From the NCBI GenBank assembly GCA_964367905.1, contig CAYIZP010000003.1, positions 40,041-104,040 on the forward strand: a stretch of 64,000 nucleotides of DNA, read 5' to 3'. Position numbers and translations under genes: made by a program. This document shows positions 24,070 to 33,294 of this stretch, in pieces. The notes beneath the pieces were generated by a model, which worked only from the letters and a program-made list of their open reading frames with translations, had not been told where the DNA came from and ran no database searches. Position 1 is the stretch's first letter. Every line of letters begins with the position of its first letter. Origin of the DNA: CAUPWF01 sp964367905. GTDB lineage: Bacteria > Bacillota > Clostridia > Lachnospirales > Lachnospiraceae.

Positions 24070-25048
24070 CTCTTGCATGGTTCAGCAACAGTTGGGAAAT
24101 AAACTTTGCTAGTTGTTTCCATATTAAAAACATAAGTAAAAAAACCTTAAACGAAAGGGGGGACTTACTTTTGAGAAATGTTATTCGGTTTTCCTTCAAC
24201 TGCTTATACACTTGTAGATAGGAACTATTCTGTTGGTTTATATAATCAGTAGGCATCTGAATCAAATAATCTAAAATTGCTCGAAATTGGTTTGCGATGA
24301 TTGCGTCGTCCATTGTAGAGAACCTGCTCTTTATTAGGGGAGCTATCAAAAAACTCAGTTCTACCTTATTTGAGAAAAATTTATCATTGAATCCATCGGT
24401 AGTACTGCCTGTTCGGACAAGGTAATTGTAGAATTCATCCGGTAAAAAGGCGATTTTGCTATTTGGGTTCAGTAAGGTATAGATATATAGAGAGTCTTCG
24501 GCTAAGAAATTTTCTTTGAAACGATGGTTTCCGATGCATTTGGCTGTGTATAATTTGTCCCACACGATTGGGATGTATTCTCCGTTTAGCATCATCTTAA
24601 GATAAGTTTCTCCAGAATAAACTTTAGAATAATCGGGGATGATGTATTTAACGATGTCGCGTACTTGAGGATGTCCATCCTTATCGACCGACCTATAGCC
24701 ACAACATACCATATCACAATTGTGTTGCGTTATTTTATGATACATTTTGAGTAGCATATCACAATGGATAGAGTCGTCGCTATCGACAAAGCAGATGTAT
24801 TCTCCAGTTGCTAGGTCAAGAGCCATGTTTCGAGCACTGCTTTGGCCACCATTTTTCTTGTGGATTACTCGAATGCGAGCATCACGATTTGCCCAATTCT
24901 CACAGATTAGAGGTGAATGGTCGGTGGAACCATCATTAACCAATAGAATTTCTAGTTTTGTATATGTTTGATTTGCGATACTATAAATACATTTATCTAA
25001 ATATTCACTGCAATTATAGATAGGAACGATGACGCTAATGACTTCCAT
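24023..25048 (-). CDS. Family 2 glycosyltransferase, divergent from the Pel-like operon
   Basis: The 341-residue protein has a GT-A GT2 domain (ISVIVPIYN at 4, LLVNDGSTD near 35, the DXD-type FVDSDDS near 92) and a C-terminal helical region without clear membrane spans. It is similar along its whole length to the GT2 at 44651-45652 (shared KNGGQSSARNM-type, PIVWDKLY-type and FLAEDSLYIY-type segments), so the two are paralogs placed at opposite edges of the polysaccharide locus. It probably adds a sugar to the same or a related polymer. Its last 16 codons are antisense to the end of spmB. Start ATG has GAGGGG upstream. Confidence 0.9.
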   Translation of the reverse strand: MEVISVIVPIYNCSEYLDKCIYSIANQTYTKLEILLVNDGSTDHSPLICENWANRDARIRVIHKKNGGQSSARNMALDLATGEYICFVDSDDSIHCDMLLKMYHKITQHNCDMVCCGYRSVDKDGHPQVRDIVKYIIPDYSKVYSGETYLKMMLNGEYIPIVWDKLYTAKCIGNHRFKENFLAEDSLYIYTLLNPNSKIAFLPDEFYNYLVRTGSTTDGFNDKFFSNKVELSFLIAPLIKSRFSTMDDAIIANQFRAILDYLIQMPTDYINQQNSSYLQVYKQLKENRITFLKSKSPLSFKVFLLMFLIWKQLAKFISQLLLNHARANAQKEARSQEFQQH

Positions 25049-25080
25049 AAAACCCCTCTCTTTCTATATTCATTGTTTGT

Positions 25081-25109
25081 AGTTTATCATATGCCACGTA
25101 TAGTTTCAA
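25081..25109 (-). promoter_or_regulatory. Promoter for the divergent GT2
   Basis: On the minus strand TTGAAA (25104-25109), 17 bp, TAAACT (25081-25086), about 33 nt before the start codon at 25048. It lies back to back with the operon promoter at 25122-25151. Confidence 0.5.
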
Positions 25110-25121
25110 GCGACTTTTATA

Positions 25122-25151
25122 TAGACAGTTTTATTAAAACCATGCTATAAT
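25122..25151 (+). promoter_or_regulatory. Main promoter of the Pel-like polysaccharide operon
   Basis: TAGACA (25122-25127), 18 bp, perfect TATAAT (25146-25151). The leader to the first ATG is about 60 nt, too short for a c-di-GMP riboswitch. The two divergent promoters are only 12 bp apart, so one regulator could control both. Confidence 0.7.
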
Positions 25152-25220
25152 AAAATAATTATAACTTGGTGCAAATAGACACTGATTTAAGCGAAAAAAA
25201 GGAAAGAGGCGAGGAGAATT

Positions 25221-27458
25221 ATGCAGAATATATTATATTTGATTAATTTAATGGGTGAAGCAAAATCAGAAAATTTAGCATATATCGTTAGCATTCTAAT
25301 CGGGTATTTCGTTCTGATGATTGCACTTCCCGCATTATGCTTAAAACCATTGGTGAAGAATTTGAATTTTGGCATTCGATTTGTGATATATCTTCTTGTG
25401 TCGAATTTATATCTTTCAGTAATCGGTTCTTTTCTTGCACTTCTCAATATATTTAATGGATTCACCATATGGATTACCCTAGTGATTCTGCCGATTCTAG
25501 GTGGGGGATACTTCCAGAGAAGGGCGCTTCAAAAAAAATGGGAAGAATCAAAAGAATCAATTGAAGCAATGATTGCTGATACTTATGGTAGGAAAATAAT
25601 CCTTCGTCGTGCAATAAAGTATATGAGGGGAAAAATATTTGCAATACATGAAACATATATCAAGAATAATGTCTGGGAATTCATTATCATGATTCTGGGG
25701 ATCATGTTTGTTGTGTTGTTTTATGGATATTACAAGCTTAGTAATACAGCATATGGATTTACAGATGAAGAGATGTATTTGCATTGGACCAAGTCCTTGA
25801 TTAGTGGAGAAGCATTTCCAACTGGAATCTATCCATATGGCATGCATTTTGTAATTGCGGCAATTTCATTGATATTTGGAATTGATGTGACAGTAGTTAC
25901 GTTATTCATTCCACTTGCATTTACTTTGATGGTATTCTTGGTGCTATATGTAGCGATGCGCTATGTGTTTCACAATCGTTATGTGTCCGCGTTTGGTTGG
26001 CTCATCTTTGTGGTAGTTGATGCCTTGGGCGTATACTCGTATTATCGGTTCTCACTCTTGAGTCCGATGGACTATGGTAGCATTGCATTTCTGGCATTGA
26101 TGATTGGACTTGTTATGCTACAGAGGGACAAGAATAGATGGGCAATGGGGCTGATAGCGTGTTCCATTATCTGGAGTTTCTATATTCATTTTTATATTAC
26201 AATGTTCTTGATGATTGCGCTAGCGCTATACTTATTAATCTTTGTTGTTCCACTGCATCAAGAAAAGATATTAAAGAAAGTGATGCGGGTCAGTGTGGCT
26301 AGTCTAGGGATGGCAGTCCTACCGCTGATCTTTGCGTTGGCACTAGGCTACCATTTTGATGATGCCATTGTAAGAGACTATGGGATTATGATAGGCGATG
26401 AAACCTTACAATTAGAGGGTGTTCAAATTGTAGAAGAAATTGAGAATCCAGAAGAAATTACTTTCACCATTGGAGAGTATGTTAATCCAGCTAGTTGGGT
26501 GAATGGGTTGAGCGGTGAGCGTTATCCAGCGGTGTACGAGAGTGAAGCAAGTGCATGGGTAGCGATTGTGCTATTCTTTGCTATGCTGGTTATTGGAATT
26601 GTAGGAGTTTTTATCTTTAAAAAGGAAAGGCTTGCGTATCGAACCTATGCGTTTTTGGCAGCACTTTGGGGAGTGGCGTTTTGCATTTATTCGCTGAATT
26701 ATCTAGAGTTGCCTCAGATTATAGAACAGGGAAGAATGGCGGTGTTTATGGGGATTATTACTGCATTCTTATTTACATTCCCCTTTGAGCTGTTGAGTAA
26801 TTTGCTACCGGTTGTCAAAAAAAATATGAGTGAGAGAACGAAGGAGATTGTGATTGGTTCAGTGGGAGTGCTCGTAGTTGTGACCTTGGTAGCCACCAAT
26901 CAGATAAAAAAAGAACTGGTTTATGAGCCGACGATTATAGATGCGGATGCGACAGTGACCTTGGATTTGTCACTTAATCGGGAATCAGACAATTGGACAT
27001 TGATTACGACCACCAATGCACTGTCCATGGTGAAAGGGAATGGACAACATTATGAGATTCTGACATTGTTGGAACAGGTGGAGCAAGGTGGAGAAATCTT
27101 TATTCCAACAGAAGACATCTATGTAGTGGTAGAGGAAAAAGTTCGAATCAATCATTCGCGAATTCCAATTGGGGAAGCGGCGGCAGAATATTTTACAGCG
27201 GTGAGTCCAGAATATGCAAATGATTACAGTATAGATATTTATAATGCCTATGGGACAGAGGATCGTGATCGGGCTTACTATTTCAATAGACCAGTATTGA
27301 TGTCGCGATTGTATTATTGGATGGAGTCCATGAAGGCGGCATACCCAGATCAGGTGAGCGTTTATTATCAAGACGAATATGCAACGGTTTACCATATTCA
27401 GCAAGATGAGTATTTTTTATTAAACTTAGCTACTGACTATAGGGCCTTTATTAAATAA
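25221..27458 (+). CDS. GT-C-like polytopic membrane protein (paralog A)
   Basis: This 745-residue protein has about a dozen predicted membrane helices and a soluble C-terminal domain of about 180 residues. An acidic DEE motif (FTDEEMYLHW near 181) sits at the start of the first large extracytoplasmic loop, as the metal or lipid-phosphate-binding acid pair does in GT-C glycosyltransferases and related oligosaccharide ligases. PYGMHFV follows about 25 residues later. It is homologous end to end with the protein at 33270-35498. It opens the 14-gene operon. Likely function is lipid-linked sugar transfer or polymer modification outside the membrane; the exact reaction is unknown. Confidence 0.75.
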   Translation: MQNILYLINLMGEAKSENLAYIVSILIGYFVLMIALPALCLKPLVKNLNFGIRFVIYLLVSNLYLSVIGSFLALLNIFNGFTIWITLVILPILGGGYFQRRALQKKWEESKESIEAMIADTYGRKIILRRAIKYMRGKIFAIHETYIKNNVWEFIIMILGIMFVVLFYGYYKLSNTAYGFTDEEMYLHWTKSLISGEAFPTGIYPYGMHFVIAAISLIFGIDVTVVTLFIPLAFTLMVFLVLYVAMRYVFHNRYVSAFGWLIFVVVDALGVYSYYRFSLLSPMDYGSIAFLALMIGLVMLQRDKNRWAMGLIACSIIWSFYIHFYITMFLMIALALYLLIFVVPLHQEKILKKVMRVSVASLGMAVLPLIFALALGYHFDDAIVRDYGIMIGDETLQLEGVQIVEEIENPEEITFTIGEYVNPASWVNGLSGERYPAVYESEASAWVAIVLFFAMLVIGIVGVFIFKKERLAYRTYAFLAALWGVAFCIYSLNYLELPQIIEQGRMAVFMGIITAFLFTFPFELLSNLLPVVKKNMSERTKEIVIGSVGVLVVVTLVATNQIKKELVYEPTIIDADATVTLDLSLNRESDNWTLITTTNALSMVKGNGQHYEILTLLEQVEQGGEIFIPTEDIYVVVEEKVRINHSRIPIGEAAAEYFTAVSPEYANDYSIDIYNAYGTEDRDRAYYFNRPVLMSRLYYWMESMKAAYPDQVSVYYQDEYATVYHIQQDEYFLLNLATDYRAFIK

Positions 27459-27471
27459 AAGGGGGAGTGTA

Positions 27472-29790
27472 ATGGATAGCAAAAACTTAAAAAAACAAGA
27501 GTGGAATAGTGTAATTAAAAGATTGGATGGAGGAATGGTAAGTTTTGTAGACATGTGTGATAAATTACCGGTTGGAGTGATTTTTTACACAGAGAAATTA
27601 AACATACTTGCATGTAACAAACATATCTGTGATTTGTTTGGGTGTGACAGTGTAGAAGAGTTTGTTTTTTATTTTCCGCAATTGTCTCCCATTACACAAC
27701 CAAATGGAGAGCTGTCTAGAGAGAAGTTTGCACGTCTGACGAATGAGGCATTGGAAGTGGGAGAGATTGAGTTCGAGTGGTTGCATATTGACAAAACAGG
27801 AAATAGCATCACAGCCAAAATTCAAGTGAGTCTATTAGATGTGGTAGATAACGACGGTAGTAAAATCCTGATGGGAACCTTACAAAATACAAGTCAGTAT
27901 GCTTATATTTTAGAAAAAGAGAAGCAACTTCATGAGAAGACAAATGCGATATTAGATGCGCTACCATTATGTTTGAATCTGTGGAACAAGAAGATGGATA
28001 ACTTGATGTGCAATCGCGCGGCCGCCATGTTATTTGAGCTTCGCAATGAACAACAATATCTAGATGAATTTAATTTATTATCACCAGAGCGACAACCAGA
28101 TGGTAGGCATAGCGGAGAGGCGGCGTCAGAGTACATCAATCAAGCATTCGAGAGAGGATATTGCAAGTTTCATTGGTTACATTGCAAGTTGAATGGTGAA
28201 GAAATGCCATCTGAGATTACCTTGGTGAAGTTAGATGTGCTTGATGATGAAGGCAATGAATTGGTTGTTGGTTTTACTCGGGATTTGAGAGAACAGATTG
28301 CGGGGTATGAAAGCGATGATAATATCGAAGACTATTTCTATGGACATGTTTCTCATAAGCGTTTATTTGCGACTATGGCTGAGCTGTCGGATGAGGTTGT
28401 ATTCACTATTGATGTGAGGAATTCCTTGATTCAATTCTTTGGAAAAGGCAAGGACAAGTTAGGACTATCGGCTGTCAAACAAAAATTTCCAGAACAGATT
28501 CAGGAAAAGAGCAAGATTTACGTAGATGATGTTGCTTTGTTATCGAAACTCTCCGAGAATTTTCATGCGGGAATTATTGAAGCGCTTGATATACGGTTTA
28601 TGGACGAGGAAGGCGAACCACATTACTATCACATTATGTATGAGCTGATGCATGATAACCAAGGAAAGCCAGCGTTTGTAATGGGTAAAATCGTAGATAT
28701 CCACGAGAGAAAGACTTTGGAACTCAGATCTCAAATTGATCTGTTGACAAATTGTTATAATAAAATTACAGCAGAATCGTTGATTAGAAATACAATCTCA
28801 AGTGAAGATGGTAAGCTAGGTATTCATGCATTGTTTATTGTTGATATAGACAATTTCAAAGCAATCAATGACAACCTAGGGCATTATTTCGGAGATGTGG
28901 TGTTGAGCGAGATTGCAGAAAATTTGCATGCGGTATTCCGCAATGCGGATATTGTTGGAAGAATTGGTGGGGATGAGTTCGTAGTATTACTAAAGAATGT
29001 AAATGCGCAAGCAATCGTAATCAATAAGGTCAACCAAGTCCTCAAAGTATTTAATAATACATACTCTGGAGATCAGGAAGATTATAAGGTGTCTGGTAGC
29101 GTTGGGGTGGCGATGTTTCCTGAACATGGAAAGACTTACGAAGAATTATATAAGGCAGCAGATAAGGCGTTGTACCAATCCAAACTGAGAGGAAAAGATT
29201 GCTTTACTATTTACTCAGAAGAGATAATAGATGGAACGATGAAGAATCGAACAGTACTAGAGAATGCAAACAGAATCGCGGACTCTTACTTTGATGCAGA
29301 AATTGTTACAACTACATTTAACCTCTTGTATAGCACAAAGGAAATCAAGTCTGCAATACAAGCGGTTATTAAGCATGTAGGATTAAAATTAAATGCAGAT
29401 AGAAGCTATATCTTCGATACATTTGATCAGGCGAAGAGTTATCATAATACATATGAATGGTGCAGAAATGGAATCAATCCAGAAATAGACAACTTACAAA
29501 ACTTATCTTATGAGGTGTTGGAAAACTTCTTTGATAGCTCAGACGATAAGGGTGTATTTTATAGTAATGACTTGAGAATGCTTCAGAATGATGATTCCTA
29601 TAAGCTGATGTATGATCAGGGAATAAAATCCTTTTTACACGTACAAATTAAAGAAAATGGGTATGTGAAGTTATTCTTAGGAGTGGATGATTGCACGAGG
29701 GCGCGTGTATGGAATGAGAAGGAAATTAATAGTTTGTTGTATGTTGTGAAATTAATCTCCATATTTTTACTTTCAGATAGCAGACGGTAA
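27472..29790 (+). CDS. Diguanylate cyclase with three PAS-like domains and a C-terminal GAF-like region
   Basis: The 772-residue protein should make c-di-GMP. PAS-like domains occupy roughly 25-145, 155-280 and 300-415; the first two are similar to each other, with the SPERQPDG and ITQPNGE type loops. The GGDEF domain (about 420-580) is intact: G499-G-D-E-F503, preceded by the product-inhibition I-site R490-N-A-D493 and by DIDNFKAINDNLGH. A 190-residue C-terminal region resembles a GAF domain. No membrane helix or EAL domain is seen, so it is a cytosolic sensor. It begins 13 bp after the first operon gene and is ideally placed to supply the signal read by PelD. Confidence 0.92.
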   Translation: MDSKNLKKQEWNSVIKRLDGGMVSFVDMCDKLPVGVIFYTEKLNILACNKHICDLFGCDSVEEFVFYFPQLSPITQPNGELSREKFARLTNEALEVGEIEFEWLHIDKTGNSITAKIQVSLLDVVDNDGSKILMGTLQNTSQYAYILEKEKQLHEKTNAILDALPLCLNLWNKKMDNLMCNRAAAMLFELRNEQQYLDEFNLLSPERQPDGRHSGEAASEYINQAFERGYCKFHWLHCKLNGEEMPSEITLVKLDVLDDEGNELVVGFTRDLREQIAGYESDDNIEDYFYGHVSHKRLFATMAELSDEVVFTIDVRNSLIQFFGKGKDKLGLSAVKQKFPEQIQEKSKIYVDDVALLSKLSENFHAGIIEALDIRFMDEEGEPHYYHIMYELMHDNQGKPAFVMGKIVDIHERKTLELRSQIDLLTNCYNKITAESLIRNTISSEDGKLGIHALFIVDIDNFKAINDNLGHYFGDVVLSEIAENLHAVFRNADIVGRIGGDEFVVLLKNVNAQAIVINKVNQVLKVFNNTYSGDQEDYKVSGSVGVAMFPEHGKTYEELYKAADKALYQSKLRGKDCFTIYSEEIIDGTMKNRTVLENANRIADSYFDAEIVTTTFNLLYSTKEIKSAIQAVIKHVGLKLNADRSYIFDTFDQAKSYHNTYEWCRNGINPEIDNLQNLSYEVLENFFDSSDDKGVFYSNDLRMLQNDDSYKLMYDQGIKSFLHVQIKENGYVKLFLGVDDCTRARVWNEKEINSLLYVVKLISIFLLSDSRR

Positions 29791-29814
29791 TAGAAGGAAA
29801 GCGAGGGTGTAAGA

Positions 29815-30219
29815 ATGAATACAATTCTGTCGGTAGCAGTTATTGTTGTTGGATTAGTGATGGTTGGGGTTGTGTTACGAGCAGTCAAAAATAAGAGGAT
29901 GAACGAAGCGAATGCCGTGGTTTGGCTTGTGGGAGCAGTTGGGATTGTAATCCTAGGGATTTTTCCTGGGATTATCACATGGGTTGCGAGTATTTTTGGA
30001 ATATTCTGGGCACCATCTGCATTGGTATTCTTCCTGATTGTATTAGCATTTTTATTGTTGTTCTATCATACGCAAGAGATCTCGCTTCTGACAGCAAAAC
30101 TAACGGAAATATCGGTTCATGTAACTTTATTGAAACATGAGAATTCAGAATTAAAAAAAGAATTAGAGCAATATTGTAACCAAGAGACGAAGAAACTAAC
30201 GGAAAAGGAAGTGCAGTAA
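29815..30219 (+). CDS. DUF2304 small membrane protein
   Basis: 134 residues with three hydrophobic helices (about 4-20, 37-60 and 62-83) and a charged coiled-coil tail ending in Glu/Lys-rich sequence. This is the build of DUF2304 proteins, which occur beside dolichyl-phosphate-mannose-synthase-like GT2 enzymes. Such a GT2 is present in this operon at 35491. A likely role is membrane anchor or partner of that transferase. Its stop is 1 nt before the apparent CTG start of pelD. Confidence 0.75.
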   Translation: MNTILSVAVIVVGLVMVGVVLRAVKNKRMNEANAVVWLVGAVGIVILGIFPGIITWVASIFGIFWAPSALVFFLIVLAFLLLFYHTQEISLLTAKLTEISVHVTLLKHENSELKKELEQYCNQETKKLTEKEVQ

Positions 30220-30220
30220 A

Positions 30221-32392
30221 CTGAAGATTTTAATTTGTGGACAATACGGGAAGTTTTGTTCGCTCTTAGCGTCAAGACTGAAGAAGGAAAAGCATGAAGT
30301 TTACCTGATTACAGGGAATGCCAAGAATGAAAAAGAAAAATACGATGGCGTGTTTCAGGCATATAATTTCACCTATCAGAGTGAGAACATTCCAAGGATT
30401 ATCAACAATACAGGTGCGGACCTAATGATTATTCTCGGGGCGGCCGATCTAGGGTTTACAGGGCGAGGGACACAGGCACAGTCTGTGAACTATATTTCGG
30501 GTGTCACAAACTTGCTGTTAGGGGCAAAGAACATGGGGATTCCAAGAGTGGTGTATTGCTCTACCTATGCGATTGCTAATGAAAGCAAGGAGGAATTCTC
30601 CGGAGATGATGGAGGGGAGCCAGAAGTAAACTATCGGATGAGTGCGCTAGATCAAGCAGAGAAAATCGTTTCTCAATATCAAGACGACGCGGATACAGCA
30701 GTGGAAATCCTAAGATATCCAGAGTTGTACGGTGAGATTGGTGCGCAAACGCTATACGAGGATATGTGTAACCACATGTTGGTAGCACATGAGAAGAAAC
30801 AGCCGATTGAATATAAGGAACCAAAGATCCATGAGCTGATGTATGTAGACGACGCAGTACAAATTCTGATGTGTGTTACGAGTTGTAACGTGCCAAAGAG
30901 CACATACTATGTGAAGGGGACTCCATATTCGGAACAAAAAATTGCACAAGAAATCGCTAGGCTAGAAGAGGACAAGGTTCGTGAACTGAGAGCAATCAAG
31001 AATTTGGGTGCGGAGCGGTCGTATCAGCTTCCTGATGTAGAAACGGATGAAGATTACCTAAAGTTTAAGGAACTATATAATCTGCAAACAGGGATTCAGG
31101 ATTTATACAAGCTATTCCAAAAAGAAAATAAAAAGCAAAGTAAGTCAAAAACTAGCACGGGATTTAAGAAGGCGGTTAGCGGGTTTGTAGAGACGATAGT
31201 CCTGTTTATCATAGTATTTTGTCTGGAACTTTTCTTTCCGGACTTTATTGCATTGCAATCCATTGATTTCTACTTGGTATACACAGCGATTATCGCGGTG
31301 TCTTTGGGTGTGAATTATGCAATGCTTGCCACCGCACTATCCATTGCTGCGAAGTTTTATTTTTTGGTAGTGAATATATCGGACTCAACTGTTGTATTTA
31401 ACTATGATTTCTTCTTGCAAGTGTTGCAAGTAGTAATAATCGGCGTCATTGTTGGATTGATGAGAGATAGCTATAATCGAAAAAATGCAGATTTGCAAGA
31501 TGCAAATAAATTTTATCAAAAGGAAATCGCCGATGTAATCTCTATCAGCGATGGCAATCTATATGTAAAGAACATCTATGAAAAACGTCTCGTAAATTAC
31601 AAAAACAGTCTAGGGCGCATGTATGAGATTACAAATGAGTTGGACTTTCTAGAGCCGAAGAAAGTTATTTTTAAGTCGGTTTCGGTTGTTGCGAAGATTA
31701 TGGAGACCAAGTATGCGGCCATCTATGTAACGAGTCAAAAGTCGCAGTTTTTTCGCTTGGCGGCCAGAACGAAAGCAGTGGCAGCTATGGAAGTGCCAAA
31801 GTCCTTTTTCTTAGATGACCAGATGTATTTCTTCGAGCGAATGGCAAACCATGAAATCTATATCAACCGAACATTAAACGAGGGCGAGGCGACCTTTGTA
31901 GGAGCAATATATGGGGTTGAGAAAATCGAAGCAATTGTAATGGTTTGGATGGATGAACTAGAGAAGGTAAACCTCTATCAGAGTAATCTTATGGCCATTA
32001 TCTGTAGATTGTCAGAGCGTTCGATGACGAATGCCTTGTCCTATGATGCAATTGCATATGAAGGTTTCTATGTGAAGCAGAGTCGCGTTCTAAAAATTGA
32101 AGCTTTTATAGAGAAAGTCAAAACCAATAACCAAGGAAGAAAAATGGAAGTCCTGGATTATACATTATTGAGAATCTCCATGCCATATGGAGTGAAGCCA
32201 AAGTCTGTATTGAATCAGCTAGAGGGACTGGTACGTGATACGGATGACATCGGTATCGACAAACAATATGCATATGTCTTGTTAACAAACTCAACTGAGA
32301 GAGATGCGGGGTTTGTTGTAGCCAGGGTTGAAAACAATGGTTTCCATGCAGAAATTATTGACAGTGAAGTATTGGTAGGAGAAGAAGGATAA
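30221..32392 (+). CDS. pelD: PelD-like c-di-GMP receptor with N-terminal SDR/epimerase-like domain, CTG start
   Basis: The frame is open from 30200, yet no ATG, GTG or TTG occurs before a GTG at 30350, and that start would remove the first beta strand and nucleotide-binding loop. Starting at CTG 30221 gives KILICGQYGKF after the initiator, with AAGGAA 10 nt upstream. Residues 1-270 are NAD(P)-epimerase/SDR-like (YRMSALDQAEKIV, LRYPELYGE, MYVDDAVQ). Four membrane helices lie near 323-415, then a GAF domain (about 480-615) and a degenerate GGDEF domain. The latter keeps the c-di-GMP I-site R672-D-T-D675 but has DKQYA in place of GGDEF. This is the PelD plan; it should activate PelF when c-di-GMP binds. 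Confidence 0.85.
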   Translation: MKILICGQYGKFCSLLASRLKKEKHEVYLITGNAKNEKEKYDGVFQAYNFTYQSENIPRIINNTGADLMIILGAADLGFTGRGTQAQSVNYISGVTNLLLGAKNMGIPRVVYCSTYAIANESKEEFSGDDGGEPEVNYRMSALDQAEKIVSQYQDDADTAVEILRYPELYGEIGAQTLYEDMCNHMLVAHEKKQPIEYKEPKIHELMYVDDAVQILMCVTSCNVPKSTYYVKGTPYSEQKIAQEIARLEEDKVRELRAIKNLGAERSYQLPDVETDEDYLKFKELYNLQTGIQDLYKLFQKENKKQSKSKTSTGFKKAVSGFVETIVLFIIVFCLELFFPDFIALQSIDFYLVYTAIIAVSLGVNYAMLATALSIAAKFYFLVVNISDSTVVFNYDFFLQVLQVVIIGVIVGLMRDSYNRKNADLQDANKFYQKEIADVISISDGNLYVKNIYEKRLVNYKNSLGRMYEITNELDFLEPKKVIFKSVSVVAKIMETKYAAIYVTSQKSQFFRLAARTKAVAAMEVPKSFFLDDQMYFFERMANHEIYINRTLNEGEATFVGAIYGVEKIEAIVMVWMDELEKVNLYQSNLMAIICRLSERSMTNALSYDAIAYEGFYVKQSRVLKIEAFIEKVKTNNQGRKMEVLDYTLLRISMPYGVKPKSVLNQLEGLVRDTDDIGIDKQYAYVLLTNSTERDAGFVVARVENNGFHAEIIDSEVLVGEEG

Positions 32393-33294
32393 TGGTAGAG
32401 TTGTTACTTGTGGTACTGACCTTAAACACAGCAATTGGAATAGGATACTGTATTTATTGCATTGCAAAAAAAAATGCACAACGTGGAATTATGATTGGCG
32501 TATTTATTATAGTGGCTCCAGTTGTAAGCTTGGTTTTCATTGGGGTATCACGTGTTTTAGATTTGACTGTTTTTGCTCGGATGGAGCAAGACTTAAGTAA
32601 ACATATGGAGAAGTTAACACGCGATCGAAACAGAGAGGTGTCTGAAGGTGAGGAGCAAAAATTCTCGGATGGAGTACCGCTAGAAGAAGCGCTAGTTGTT
32701 TCAGAAGCAAAGGACAAGAGAGACGTGTTGCTTGGTGTTTTGAAAAAGGATCAAGACATTGATTCTTTGAGATTGGTACGCGATACAGTTCAGGATCAGG
32801 ATTCCGAGGTTTCTCACTATGCTGTATCTTTTATTACAGATATTGTGAGCCAATATAAGAAGCGTGAAGAACGAGAACGGGAAGTGATGGAAAAGAAGCC
32901 GACACCAGAGAATCAACTTATGTATTTGAACTGCTTGTATGAGATTTTGATGCCTCGCGTATTTGTAGCACAAGAAGAGCGGAGTTATATTATAAAGTTT
33001 GAGCAGATGGTGAATCGGGTAAAAGCAGAAAATCCAGATGCCCTAACGGGATTGATGCTTACCTTGCTTATGGAGCTATGGGGAGAACATGGTAATACAG
33101 AGAAGGTTGAGGAGCATTTTCGAAATGCACAGGCAATTAGTTATCGCGATATTGATGCAGTGAAGATCTGTATGAAGTATTACTTTAAGCATGGAACAAA
33201 AGAAGAATTTTTTGATTATATAGAAGAAGTGAAGGCGTCAAGCGTTCGATTTGATAATGAGGTACTAGAATGGATCAAATTTTACAGCATTTAA
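32392..33294 (+). CDS. pelE: PelE-like membrane protein with TPR-type helical domain
   Basis: 300 residues: two membrane helices (about 2-24 and 32-52), a charged linker, and a helical repeat region to the C-terminus (NQLMYLNCLYEIL, LTGLMLTLLMELWGEHG) that looks TPR-like. This is the PelE architecture, and position directly after pelD is conserved in Pel loci. PelE is thought to link PelD to the PelF-PelG synthase complex at the inner face of the membrane. The ATG overlaps the pelD stop by one base (TAATG). The 3' end overlaps the next gene by 25 bp. Confidence 0.8.
   Translation: MVELLLVVLTLNTAIGIGYCIYCIAKKNAQRGIMIGVFIIVAPVVSLVFIGVSRVLDLTVFARMEQDLSKHMEKLTRDRNREVSEGEEQKFSDGVPLEEALVVSEAKDKRDVLLGVLKKDQDIDSLRLVRDTVQDQDSEVSHYAVSFITDIVSQYKKREEREREVMEKKPTPENQLMYLNCLYEILMPRVFVAQEERSYIIKFEQMVNRVKAENPDALTGLMLTLLMELWGEHGNTEKVEEHFRNAQAISYRDIDAVKICMKYYFKHGTKEEFFDYIEEVKASSVRFDNEVLEWIKFYSI

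Noticed and set aside
25152..25220. c-di-GMP riboswitch in the leader of the polysaccharide operon
   Set aside because: The leader is only about 60 nt and shows no stem pair of the known riboswitch classes; control more likely acts at PelD.
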